Source of the DNA: Streptomyces violens
Lineage (GTDB): Bacteria > Actinomycetota > Actinomycetes > Streptomycetales > Streptomycetaceae
Assembly: GCF_000717745.1 (NCBI RefSeq)
Contig: NZ_JOBH01000013.1
Location: forward strand, 138,644 to 202,643
Length of the DNA: 64,000 nucleotides
Direction: 5' to 3'
This document shows positions 49,134 through 57,257 of the stretch, piece by piece. The notes under the pieces are model-generated. The model had not been told where the DNA came from, did not search any database, and worked only from the letters and a program-made list of their open reading frames with translations. The translations under genes were made by a program, and so were the position numbers. Numbering within the stretch: position 1 is the stretch's first letter; every line of letters starts with the position of its first letter.

Positions 49134-51665
49134 TCACTCCGCCTTGATCGCGGCCAGCATGTTCAGCCGGGCGGCGCGGCGCGCGGGCCAGAGCGCGGCC
49201 AGTACGCCGACCAGCGCGGCGAGCGCCAGGAAGAGCCCCAGCCGGCCCCAGGGCAGCACCATCTCGTACGTGTCGAGGCTGCCCGAGATGAGCCTGCCGC
49301 CGGCCCAGCCGAAGAAGACGCCGAGGCCGATGCCCAGCACTCCGCCGAAGAGCGAGATCACCAGGGACTCCAGCCGGACCATCCGCTTGATGCCGCGCCG
49401 GTCGAGGCCGATCGCTCGCAGCATGCCGATCTCCTGGGAGCGTTCGAACACCGACATCGCGAGGGTGTTGACCACGCCGAGCACCGCGACGATCACGGCC
49501 ATGGCGAGCAGCCCGTAGAGCATGTTCAGCATCAGGGTGACCGACTTGGCGATGCCCTCGGAGATGTCCTGCTTGTCCTGGACCTGGATGGCCGGGTTGT
49601 CGCCGAGCGCCTTGATCAGCTTGCTCTGCGCGGCGTCCGAGGTGCCGCCCGCGGTCTTCACCATGACCTGCATGTCGGACGGGTCGCCGAGGTGCGGGGT
49701 GAGGGTGGCGTTGTCCAGCAGGATGCCGCGGATCAGCTCGTTGCCCTCGTAGATGCCCGCGACGGTGAGCCGCTGCTTGCTGCCGTCCTCGTACGCCACC
49801 GTGAAGGTGGAGCCGGCCTGCCAGCCCTTCTCCTCGGCGGTGTCGTCGTCGACCACGACGTCCTTGCCGCCCACGGTGAAGGCGCCGTTCTTCAGGGGCA
49901 GGTCGGTGAGGTCGCCGATGGTGCGCCCGTTGACGCCGGTCAGGTACTCGGTCGAGCTCGCGATCCGGGCGGGGGCGTTGCGCATACCGCTGACCGCGGT
50001 GACGCCGTCGGTCCCGTCGAGCTTCTTCCCGACCTCGGGCGAGAGGGAGCTGCCGTTCGCCATGGAGACCACGTAGTCCGCCTTCAGCGCGGAGGTGGCC
50101 ATCTTGTCGACCGCCTGCTGCGAGCTGCCCGCGATCACGGTCATGCCGGTGATCAGGGTGAGGCCGATCATCAGCGCTGCGGAGGTGGCGGCGGTGCGGC
50201 GCGGATTGCGTACCGCGTTCAGCCGGGCGAGCTTGCCGGAGACCCCGAAGGCGCGCAGCAGGGGGCCCGCGGCCGCGATCAGCGGGCGGGACAGCAGCGG
50301 CGTGAGGACGAAGATGCCGATCACCAGCAGCGCGGCGCCCAGCCCCATCGGGAGCTGCCCGGAGTTCATGTCCTGCACGCTCGTGGCGTACAGGACGACG
50401 GCGATGCCCGCGGCGGTGAGCAGGGTGCCGAGGGTGTTCCGCAGCACCAGGGACTTGGTCGTGGCGGTGGCGTGCACGCTGTTCATCGCGGCCACCGGCG
50501 GGATCTTGGCGGCCCGGCGGCCCGGCAGCCAGGCGGCGAGCATGGTGACCAGGATGCCGACGGCCAGGGAGGCGGCGACGGTACCGGGCGAGATCACCAG
50601 CGGACCGTCGGGCAGGGGCACGTCCGTGGCGCCCATGACGGCCCGCAGCCCGGCGCCGATGCCGATGCCGACGGCCAGGCCGGCCACGGCGGCGATGGTG
50701 CCCACGACGAACGCCTCGAAGAGCACCGAGCGGGTGACCTGCTTGCGGGACGCGCCGACGGCGCGCAGCAGGGCCAGCTCCTTGGTGCGCTGGGCGACCA
50801 GCATCGTGAAGGTGTTGGCGATGATGAAGATGCCGACGAAGAGCGCGATGCCGGCGAACATCAGCAGCGTGGTCCGGAAGCTGTCCATCGACGAGGCGAT
50901 CATCTCGGCCTGGTCGTCGGCGAGCTGCCGCGCGGTGGTCGTGGACGCCTGGTCCTTCGGCAGCGCGTCCTTGAGCTGCGCCTGCAGTGCGTGCTGCGAG
51001 ACGCCGGCCGCCGCCTTGACGTCGATCCGGTCGTACGCGCCTTCCTTGTGGAAGAGCCGCTGGGCGGTGGGGGTGTCGAAGAGGGTGAGCGAGCCGCCGG
51101 CCGCGACGGTGCCGTCGTCGGTGGTGAAGATGCCGGAGATCTTCGGGGTCAGCACCGGGCCGTCGACGGAGACGCGGACGGTGTCGCCGACCTTGTAGCC
51201 GGTCCGCTCGGCGGTCTTCGCGTCGATCGCGACCTCGTGCGGGCCGTGCGGGGCGCGGCCGCTCTTCAGCGGATGGCGGGGGTCGTGGCTGCCCCAGTAG
51301 TTGCCGCCCTGGGTGGAGAAGCCGGTGCCGACGAGCTTGCCGTCCTTGCCGGCGAGCGCGGTGAAGCCGGTCACCGAGCCGATCGCGGAGTCGGCGCCGG
51401 GCACCTGTCCGGCCTTCTTCAGCAGGGCCTCGGAAAGCTGGGGCGGCGGCGCGGGACGGTCGCCGCGGTCGGGCTGCGACTCGGGCTCGACGGCCACATC
51501 GACATGGTCGAAGCCCTTGGCGGAGCTGCTCTGCTGGGCCTGGGAGATGGTGTTGGTGAAGACCAGGGTGCCGGACACGAAGGCGACGCCGAGCGTGACG
51601 GCGAGCACGGTCATCAGCAACCGGGCCTTGTGCGCGAGGACGTTGCGCACGGCGGTACGGAACAT
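49134..51665 (-). CDS. ABC transporter permease, FtsX/MacB type (two fused halves)
   Basis: An 843-residue membrane protein made of two FtsX-like repeats. The N-terminal membrane span (LLMTVLAVTLGVAFVSGTLVF) is followed by an extracytoplasmic domain, three spans around 265-390, then a second repeat (LARLNAVRNPRRTAATSAALMIGLTLIT) with another outer domain and three spans at the C-terminus ending with the LAAIKAE motif. This is the ten-span actinobacterial layout. Such proteins export lipoproteins or peptides or transmit force to periplasmic partners. It starts 57 bases after the ATP-binding gene in the same operon. Substrate is unknown. Confidence 0.92.
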   Translation of the reverse strand: MFRTAVRNVLAHKARLLMTVLAVTLGVAFVSGTLVFTNTISQAQQSSSAKGFDHVDVAVEPESQPDRGDRPAPPPQLSEALLKKAGQVPGADSAIGSVTGFTALAGKDGKLVGTGFSTQGGNYWGSHDPRHPLKSGRAPHGPHEVAIDAKTAERTGYKVGDTVRVSVDGPVLTPKISGIFTTDDGTVAAGGSLTLFDTPTAQRLFHKEGAYDRIDVKAAAGVSQHALQAQLKDALPKDQASTTTARQLADDQAEMIASSMDSFRTTLLMFAGIALFVGIFIIANTFTMLVAQRTKELALLRAVGASRKQVTRSVLFEAFVVGTIAAVAGLAVGIGIGAGLRAVMGATDVPLPDGPLVISPGTVAASLAVGILVTMLAAWLPGRRAAKIPPVAAMNSVHATATTKSLVLRNTLGTLLTAAGIAVVLYATSVQDMNSGQLPMGLGAALLVIGIFVLTPLLSRPLIAAAGPLLRAFGVSGKLARLNAVRNPRRTAATSAALMIGLTLITGMTVIAGSSQQAVDKMATSALKADYVVSMANGSSLSPEVGKKLDGTDGVTAVSGMRNAPARIASSTEYLTGVNGRTIGDLTDLPLKNGAFTVGGKDVVVDDDTAEEKGWQAGSTFTVAYEDGSKQRLTVAGIYEGNELIRGILLDNATLTPHLGDPSDMQVMVKTAGGTSDAAQSKLIKALGDNPAIQVQDKQDISEGIAKSVTLMLNMLYGLLAMAVIVAVLGVVNTLAMSVFERSQEIGMLRAIGLDRRGIKRMVRLESLVISLFGGVLGIGLGVFFGWAGGRLISGSLDTYEMVLPWGRLGLFLALAALVGVLAALWPARRAARLNMLAAIKAE

Positions 51666-51722
51666 GAGTGGGTCAGTCCTGACGGTGAAGAGTGCGGTGG
51701 GGGAGGCGTACGTACGGGCCGG

Positions 51723-52505
51723 TCAGCTCGTACGGCCCTTGGCGTCGAACCCCTTCATGCGCTCCAGGACCTTGTCCGCGGTCGGGCCGGCCATGTCGTC
51801 GACGATCCGGCCGTCGGCCAGGAAGACGACGCGGTCCGCGTAGGCCGCGGCCACCGGGTCGTGAGTGACCATCACCACGGTCTGGCCGAGCTCGCGCACG
51901 GAGTTCCGCAGGAAGCCCAGTACCTCCGCGCCGGAGCGCGAGTCGAGGTTGCCGGTGGGCTCGTCCGCGAAGATGATCTCGGGCTTGGAGGCCAGCGCGC
52001 GGGCCACCGCGACGCGCTGCTGCTGGCCGCCGGAGAGCTCGCTGGGGCGGTGCTTGAGCCGCTCGGAGAGGCCGACCGTCTCCACGACCCGGTCCAGCCA
52101 CTGCTTGTCGGGCTTACGGCCCGCGATGTCCATCGGCAGGGTGATGTTCTCCAGCGCGCTGAGCGTCGGCAGCAGATTGAACGCCTGGAAGATGAAGCCG
52201 ATCTTGTCGCGCCGCAGCTGGGTGAGCTTCTTGTCCTTCAGGCCGGTCAGCTCGGTGTCGCCGATCCGGGCCGAGCCGCGGGAGACCGTGTCCAGCCCCG
52301 CCATGCAGTGCATCAGCGTGGACTTGCCGGAGCCGGAGGGGCCCATGATCGCGGTGAACTCGGCCTGCCGGAAATCGACGCTGACGCTGTCCAGGGCGAC
52401 CACCTGGGTCTCGCCCTGTCCGTAGACCTTGGTGAGATCCGTGGCGCGGGCAGCCACCGCGGTGGCGCGGGTGGCGGTGGGAACGCCGGAGTGGAGGGTG
52501 GTCAC
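51723..52505 (-). CDS. ABC transporter ATP-binding protein (MacB/LolD type)
   Basis: A 260-residue ATPase: Walker A GPSGSGKSTLMHCMAGL, Q-loop FIFQAFNLLPTL, signature LSGGQQQRVAVARAL, Walker B IIFADEPTGNLDS, and H-loop VVMVTHD. This is the MacB/LolD/FtsE class, which pairs with FtsX-like permeases. It precedes the permease gene and supplies its ATPase dimer. The start is GTG (VTTLHSGVP). A hairpin (52621-52642) lies in the region upstream, between this gene and bldA, which is transcribed the other way. Confidence 0.94.
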   Translation of the reverse strand: MTTLHSGVPTATRATAVAARATDLTKVYGQGETQVVALDSVSVDFRQAEFTAIMGPSGSGKSTLMHCMAGLDTVSRGSARIGDTELTGLKDKKLTQLRRDKIGFIFQAFNLLPTLSALENITLPMDIAGRKPDKQWLDRVVETVGLSERLKHRPSELSGGQQQRVAVARALASKPEIIFADEPTGNLDSRSGAEVLGFLRNSVRELGQTVVMVTHDPVAAAYADRVVFLADGRIVDDMAGPTADKVLERMKGFDAKGRTS

Positions 52506-52934
52506 GGGATGGTGCTCCTGTCGGGACGTAGGGGCCGTGTAAACGGTCGGATTCCATCGTCCGGGAGCGGATCGTGCCGGGCGTCAGTCCCTGCGCCGGT
52601 CTCGCAGGGGGCCTGCGGTCGGACCCGGGAGGCTCCGGGTCCTCCTTGGGGATGAGGGCGACCCTGAGGCGCTGACGCGCCGGCGGGGGGCGTGGGACGG
52701 TCACGGTAAGGGGCGCGGCAGGCATCGAGTTTCCGTCAATCCGGGGGCAGCGGCGCCGGTGGGGCGTGAGCGGGGCGGTTCGGCCCTGGGCATGTGCCGA
52801 AGGCCAGTACCACGTGCTGATGCACCCTCAGTTGCCAATAAAATAAGACAACCTCGGGCCCACCCGCCGCTGTTCGAGTGGCGCTGCGGGCTAGGCTCGT
52901 GGTGCCGTCTTCGTGACGGCGTGGGGGGTTTCGG
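52506..52934. other. Divergent intergenic region between the ABC operon and bldA
   Basis: A 429-base gap. It has a hairpin GGACCCGG-GAGGCT-CCGGGTCC at 52621-52642 and an AT-rich patch (AATAAAATAAGAC at 52837-52849). A -10-like TAGGCT lies at 52892-52897, about 37 bases before the mature bldA 5' end, which makes it the likely bldA promoter core. No convincing gene is present. Confidence 0.5.
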
Positions 52935-53016
52935 GCCCGGATGGTGGAATGCAGACACGGCGAGCTTAAACCTCGCTGGCCTTCGGGCCGTGCCGGTTCA
53001 AGTCCGGCTCCGGGCA
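52935..53016 (+). tRNA. bldA: tRNA-Leu (anticodon UAA), the bldA tRNA
   Basis: An 82-base class II tRNA with the acceptor stem GCCCGGA/TCCGGGC, an anticodon loop CTTAAAC with UAA, a leucine-type extra arm (TGGCCTTCGGGCCGTG region), and T-loop GGTTCAAGTCC. The 3' CCA is not encoded; the discriminator base is A. It is the only tRNA reading UUA in Streptomyces, known as bldA. It controls development and secondary metabolism through rare TTA codons. I saw no in-frame TTA in the gene translations I inspected by eye in this window. Confidence 0.95.
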
Positions 53017-53039
53017 CGCTCCCGGCCCCGCCCCCCTAG

Positions 53040-53170
53040 GTCGTGTCCACAAAGTCCCGCCTGACCCGCGACGCCTGGCACGCACGCTCGCTGCGTTGTC
53101 GGGATCGCCCACGTAGGCCCACTACGAGGACGACCCTCCGCCTTGCGATCGCACGCACCAGACGCCGCGG
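53040..53170. repeat. Structured non-coding block downstream of bldA
   Basis: Starts TCGTGTCCACAAAGTCCCGC right after bldA. It contains imperfect inverted arms: GCGACGCCTGGCACGCACGC at 53068-53087 and TCGCACGCACCAGACGCCGC at 53149-53168 (13 of 20 pair). No open frame of family type covers it. From memory, related text occurs in many Streptomyces genomes, so it may be a dispersed noncoding element; unverified. Confidence 0.45.
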
Positions 53171-53217
53171 GCCCACGGTAAAGGTTTCCCCACCTGTGTC
53201 CGGGTGGCCCCGAATCG

Positions 53218-53274
53218 GCTTGCTGAATACAAGCAATATCCCGGACACTCTATTGGTAGCCGCAAGCAACCAAT
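53218..53274. promoter_or_regulatory. Inverted repeats upstream of the MarR-MFS operon
   Basis: Two nested candidates: GCTTG-N7-CAAGC (53218-53234) and ATTGGT-N11-ACCAAT (53252-53274), 20-75 bases before the MarR GTG. The patch is AT-rich compared with its surroundings. Likely operator for the MarR protein encoded next; assignment is inference. Confidence 0.55.
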
Positions 53275-53293
53275 CGAACAGGGCAACGCAGAC

Positions 53294-53866
53294 GTGACTG
53301 GGGGAAGGGCGACGGGTGCGGACACCCACGCCCGGGAGAACAGTGCCGCCAAGGGCGGCACCTCGTCGAGACTGAACGAGGCGGCCGCCGAGCTGGGGAC
53401 GCAGATCGTACGGTTCGGCCGGCTGATCACCACATGGCGGCGGAGCGCCAAGACGGACGGCGGAGCCGCGGACCGGGTACTGCTCGCCAAGCTCGTGAAC
53501 CACGGGGACCGGCGCGCCACCGACCTGGCCGCCGACGCCTTCCTCGACCTCTCGACCGTGAGCCGCCAGGTGCGCTCACTGGTCGACCGGGGACTGGTCG
53601 AGCGCTACCCGGATCCCGAGGACCGCAGGGGGACGCTGCTGCGCGCCACCGACGCCGGGCACGCGGCCTTCGAGGTGTACCGGGGGCAGCGCGACAGCAA
53701 GCTGGCCGCCCTCCTGGAGCGCTGGCCCGAGGAGGACCGGGAGCATCTGGTCCGCCTGCTGGGCCGGCTCAACGACGACCTCGAAGAGGCCCGGCACACC
53801 CGCCTCCCGCACCATCCCCCGGAAAGCCGGGACACCGCCGTGAAGCAGAAAGACACACCAGCGTGA
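53294..53866 (+). CDS. MarR-family regulator of the adjacent MFS pump
   Basis: A 190-residue MarR protein. The HTH core is HGDRRATDLAADAFLDLSTVSRQVRSLVDRGLVERYPDPEDRRGTLL; the wing has the family Asp-Arg-Arg-Gly. The start used is GTG (VTGGRATGADTHAR); an earlier start at 53204 would overlap the palindromic operator. The stop codon overlaps the MFS start by 4 bases (GTGA). MarR-pump operons are a standard efflux layout in which a drug or toxic ligand releases the repressor. Confidence 0.9.
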   Translation: MTGGRATGADTHARENSAAKGGTSSRLNEAAAELGTQIVRFGRLITTWRRSAKTDGGAADRVLLAKLVNHGDRRATDLAADAFLDLSTVSRQVRSLVDRGLVERYPDPEDRRGTLLRATDAGHAAFEVYRGQRDSKLAALLERWPEEDREHLVRLLGRLNDDLEEARHTRLPHHPPESRDTAVKQKDTPA

Positions 53867-56442
53867 GTACCACGAAAACCCCCGAGATAGCGGGGACGGC
53901 GCCGACAGCCGGGACGGGGGCCCTCAGTCACCGGCAGATCCTGACCATCCTCAGCGGACTGATGCTGGGCATGTTCCTGGCGGCGCTCGACCAGACCATC
54001 GTCAGCACCTCCATCCGGACCATCGCGGACGACCTGCACGGCCTCAGCCAGCAGGCGTGGGCGACCACCGCCTACCTGATCACCTCGACGATCGCCACGC
54101 CGCTCTACGGCAAGCTGTCCGACCTGCACGGCCGCAAGCCGTACTACCTGGCGGCGATCAGCATCTTCGTCGTGGGCTCGGTGCTGTGCACCTTCTCCAC
54201 CTCGATGACCGAACTGGCCGTCTTCCGGGCGGTCCAGGGCCTCGGCGCCGGCGGCCTGATGTCGCTGGCCCTGGCGATCATCGGTGACATCGTGCCGCCG
54301 CGCGAGCGCGCCCGGTACCAGGGCTACATGCTCGGTACGTTCGCCACCTCCAGCGTCGCGGGCCCACTCATCGGCGGCGCGCTCGCCGGTCAGGCCACCA
54401 TCCTGGGCATCACCGGCTGGCGCTGGGTCTTCCTGGTCAACGTGCCGGTCGGCATCATCGCGCTCTTCGTGGTCGCCAAGGTCCTGAACATCCCGCACAC
54501 CCGCCGCGACCGGCGCATCGACTGGTGGGGCGCGCTCACCATCGCCATCGGCGTGGTCCCGCTGCTGCTCGTCGCCGAACAGGGCCGCGAGTGGGGCTGG
54601 GGCTCGGCCACGTCCATTGCCTGTTACGTCATCGGCGGGCTGGGCATCATCGCCTGGATCTTCGTCGAGCGGCGGATCGGCGACGACGCGCTCATCCCGA
54701 TGCGGCTCTTCCGCAACGGCACCTTCAGCAAGACCAGCCTGCTGTCCGTGCTGATCGGCATGGGCATGTTCGGCGGGATGATGATGATCCCGCAGTACCT
54801 CCAGATCGTGAAGGGCTCCAGCCCCACGAAGTCGGGCCTGGAGATGCTGCCGCTGATGGCGGGCATGATGATCGCCTCCATCGTCACCGGCCAGATCACC
54901 TCCAAGACCGGCCGCTACAAGATCTTCCCGATCATCGGCACGGCCCTGATGGTGGCGGCGCTGCTGCTCTTCCACTTCCGGGTCCAGTGGGACACCCCGC
55001 TGTGGGAAACCATGGTCTTCATGGTCGTCTTCGGCCTCGGCCTGGGCTCCTGCATGCAGACGCTGGTGCTGGCGGTGCAGAACGCGGTGCCGCCGGGCGA
55101 CATGGGCGTGGCGACCGCGTCGTCCACCTTCTTCCGTCAGATGGGCGCCACAGCCGGTACCGCGGTCTTCCTGTCGCTGCTCTTCAGCACCGTCGGGGAC
55201 AAGATCGGCTCGGCGTTCAAGGAGGCGGCGGGTACCGATCGCTTCCAGGCGGCCCTGCACGACCCGGCGGTGCTGCACGACCCGGCCAGCAAGCCGGTGC
55301 TCGACATGCTGCAGCACCCGGGCGCCGGCGGATCCTCCTCGGTACTGAGCGACTCCTCGTTCATCCAGCAGCTCGACCCGCGGCTGGCCGAGCCCTTCCA
55401 GCGCGGCTTCACCGAGTCGATGCACGGCGTGTTCCTGGTGGGCGCGATCATCATCGCGGTGGCGTTCGTGCTGGTGCTCTTCGTCAAGGAGGTGCCGCTG
55501 CGGCAGGTCTCCGGCCTCCAGGCACGCGCCTCCGAGGAGGAGGCCGCGACGGCCGGTACGGCGGAGACCGACGCCCCGGCCGACGCCCCGGCGGCTGCCG
55601 AGCCGGTGGCCATGGTGAAGGACGCGCCGGCCGCGGCGTCCGGTACGGAGACCGCGGACCGTGCCGAACCCGTCGCGGGCCCCGGCATCAGCGGGCAGGT
55701 GCGCGACGGACAGGGCCTCCCGCTGGCGGGCGCCGCGGTGACCCTGATCGACATCGGCGGCCGGCAGCTCGGCCACGCCCGTACCGCGCGGGACGGCAGC
55801 TACGCCCTCGCCGCGCCGGGGGCCGGGACGTACGTGCTCATCGCGTCCTCCGGTACCCGGCAGCCGCAGGCGGCGACCGTGGCGGTGGGCGACGAGGTGG
55901 TCCCGTACGACCTGGCGCTCAAGGGCGCGGCCGGGCTGTCCGGCCAGGTGCGCGACAGCCGGGGCGCGGTCCCGGTGCCGGGCGCGCTGGTCGTGGCCAC
56001 GGACCTGCGCGGTGACGTGGTGGCCTCGGCCGTGGCCGGCGAGGACGGCGAGTTCGTCTTCGGCGACCTGGTCCCCGGCAGCTACACGCTGGCCGTCAGC
56101 GCCGCGGGTCACCGCCCGGCCGCGCTCCAGGCCGAGGTCGGCTCCGGCGAGGCCAACTGGTACGAGGCGCGGCTCGCCCCGTGCGCCCGGGTCTGCGGCA
56201 CAGTACGGACGCCCAAGGGCGAACCGCTCGCCGACGCCCGGGTGACCCTGCTGGACCCGGCGGGCAACACGGTGCTCTCCGTGATCACCGGTGACGACGG
56301 CGCGTACGCCTTCACCGACCTCGACGGCGGCCAGTACACGATCATCGCCAGCGGTTACGCACCGGCGGTCGCGTCGCTGCGGCTGGAGGACGGCGGCCGT
56401 ACCGGCTTCGACATCGACCTGGCACACGACACCGTGTCCTGA
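53863..56442 (+). CDS. DHA2-family MFS transporter with carboxypeptidase-regulatory-like tail
   Basis: An 859-residue fusion. The first about 550 residues are a 14-span DHA2 pump: LGMFLAALDQTIVSTSIRTIADDL, GKLSDLHGRKPYY (motif A), GPLIGGALAG (motif C). After a linker (about 570-610) come three tandem beta-sandwich repeats of the carboxypeptidase-regulatory-like / Cna-B type: GISGQVRDGQGLPLAGAAVTL, GLSGQVRDSRGAVPVPGALVV and VCGTVRTPKGEPLADARVTLL, each with the G-x-V ... G-x-P-L-x-x-A-x-V pattern. With 14 spans the tail should be cytosolic, an unusual place for this fold. GTG start overlaps the MarR stop codon. Confidence 0.9.
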   Translation: MSTTKTPEIAGTAPTAGTGALSHRQILTILSGLMLGMFLAALDQTIVSTSIRTIADDLHGLSQQAWATTAYLITSTIATPLYGKLSDLHGRKPYYLAAISIFVVGSVLCTFSTSMTELAVFRAVQGLGAGGLMSLALAIIGDIVPPRERARYQGYMLGTFATSSVAGPLIGGALAGQATILGITGWRWVFLVNVPVGIIALFVVAKVLNIPHTRRDRRIDWWGALTIAIGVVPLLLVAEQGREWGWGSATSIACYVIGGLGIIAWIFVERRIGDDALIPMRLFRNGTFSKTSLLSVLIGMGMFGGMMMIPQYLQIVKGSSPTKSGLEMLPLMAGMMIASIVTGQITSKTGRYKIFPIIGTALMVAALLLFHFRVQWDTPLWETMVFMVVFGLGLGSCMQTLVLAVQNAVPPGDMGVATASSTFFRQMGATAGTAVFLSLLFSTVGDKIGSAFKEAAGTDRFQAALHDPAVLHDPASKPVLDMLQHPGAGGSSSVLSDSSFIQQLDPRLAEPFQRGFTESMHGVFLVGAIIIAVAFVLVLFVKEVPLRQVSGLQARASEEEAATAGTAETDAPADAPAAAEPVAMVKDAPAAASGTETADRAEPVAGPGISGQVRDGQGLPLAGAAVTLIDIGGRQLGHARTARDGSYALAAPGAGTYVLIASSGTRQPQAATVAVGDEVVPYDLALKGAAGLSGQVRDSRGAVPVPGALVVATDLRGDVVASAVAGEDGEFVFGDLVPGSYTLAVSAAGHRPAALQAEVGSGEANWYEARLAPCARVCGTVRTPKGEPLADARVTLLDPAGNTVLSVITGDDGAYAFTDLDGGQYTIIASGYAPAVASLRLEDGGRTGFDIDLAHDTVS

Positions 56443-56462
56443 CGCGACGGCCCGGTCGGCCC

Positions 56463-56499
56463 CGGCCCGGCACGCTCCCACGGGGGGCGTGCCGGGCCG
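56463..56499. terminator. Terminator after the MFS fusion gene
   Basis: Perfect 13-base arms CGGCCCGGCACGC and GCGTGCCGGGCCG around an 11-base loop, 20 bases past the stop codon. Confidence 0.8.
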
Positions 56500-56575
56500 C
56501 GCTGCTGTGTACGGGCAATTGTGCGGGTCTGGTGTGGAGCGTTCCGCGGGTGATTTCCGGCAAGTGGCCGGGCGG

Positions 56576-56593
56576 TAACATAGAGGGCAGTCG
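56576..56593 (+). promoter_or_regulatory. Shared motif site A (AACATAGAGG) before receptor-like TetR-1
   Basis: TAACATAGAGGGCAGTCG; the core AACATAGAGG is at 56577-56586, 38 bases before the TetR-1 GTG. It pairs best with site C (60576-60585, opposite strand), with which it shares AACATAGAGGGCA plus a T-rich extension. Candidate operator of the receptor-like regulators. Confidence 0.65.
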
Positions 56594-56624
56594 TTTTCTT
56601 TGCTCAAGTGGGCTGGAGTACCGC

Positions 56625-57257
56625 GTGGCACGAGTGAGGCAGGACCGGGCGATCCGTACGCGAGGTGTCATCTTGCGTGCAGCAGCCCAGGTGTTCGATG
56701 AGTACGGTCTTGCCGGATCGAGCATCAGCAAGATCATGACGCGCGCCGGCACGACCCAGGGGGCGATGTACTTCCACTTCAAGTCCAAGGAGAACCTCGC
56801 CCGCGCGGTCATCAACGAGCAGGCCGCCGACCTGTCGCTGCCGGAGCGGCCCGAAGGGCTGGCGCAGCTGATCGGGCTGACGTTCTTCCTGGCCCGCCAG
56901 ATGCAGAGCAACGTGCTCTTCCGTGCCGGCGTCACGCTGGCCGTCGAGCAGGGCCAGGTCGGGCTGCGGGACTTCAGCCCGTACGACATGTGGGCGGACC
57001 TCTTCCGCGGCGAGCTGGAAGCGGCCCGGAGCAAGGGCGAGCTGCAGGACGACGTGGACGTCGCCGAGGTCGCGCAGCTCCTCGTCGCGGCGTACACCGG
57101 CTCCCAGGTCATGTCGAACCTGCTCACCGGCCCCGACCGGGCCGACCTGCCCGAGCGGATCGGCCGGATGTGGCGGTACGTCCTCCCGGGCATCGCCCAG
57201 CCGGACCGGCTGGCGGAGCTGCGGGAGGTCGCCCAGCGCACCGGGCCGGCGGCGTGA
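56625..57257 (+). CDS. Gamma-butyrolactone-receptor-like TetR regulator (1)
   Basis: A 210-residue TetR protein close to the ArpA/ScbR/BarA receptor group. The DNA-binding domain reads AIRTRGVILRAAAQVFDEYGLAGSSISKIMTRAGTTQGAMYFHFKSKENLARAVI; TTQGAMYFHF-x-SKE is characteristic of that group. The helical ligand domain ends VAQRTGPAA. These receptors repress targets until a gamma-butyrolactone binds. Start is GTG (VARVRQDRA) after GGAG. The stop codon overlaps the epimerase start by 4 bases. Site A lies in its promoter. Whether it binds a butyrolactone or is a pseudo-receptor needs testing. Confidence 0.88.
   Translation: MARVRQDRAIRTRGVILRAAAQVFDEYGLAGSSISKIMTRAGTTQGAMYFHFKSKENLARAVINEQAADLSLPERPEGLAQLIGLTFFLARQMQSNVLFRAGVTLAVEQGQVGLRDFSPYDMWADLFRGELEAARSKGELQDDVDVAEVAQLLVAAYTGSQVMSNLLTGPDRADLPERIGRMWRYVLPGIAQPDRLAELREVAQRTGPAA

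Noticed and set aside
49128-52655. 1175-residue plus-strand open frame over the ABC operon
   Set aside because: Antisense shadow; the minus strand has complete ABC ATPase and FtsX-like permease motifs.
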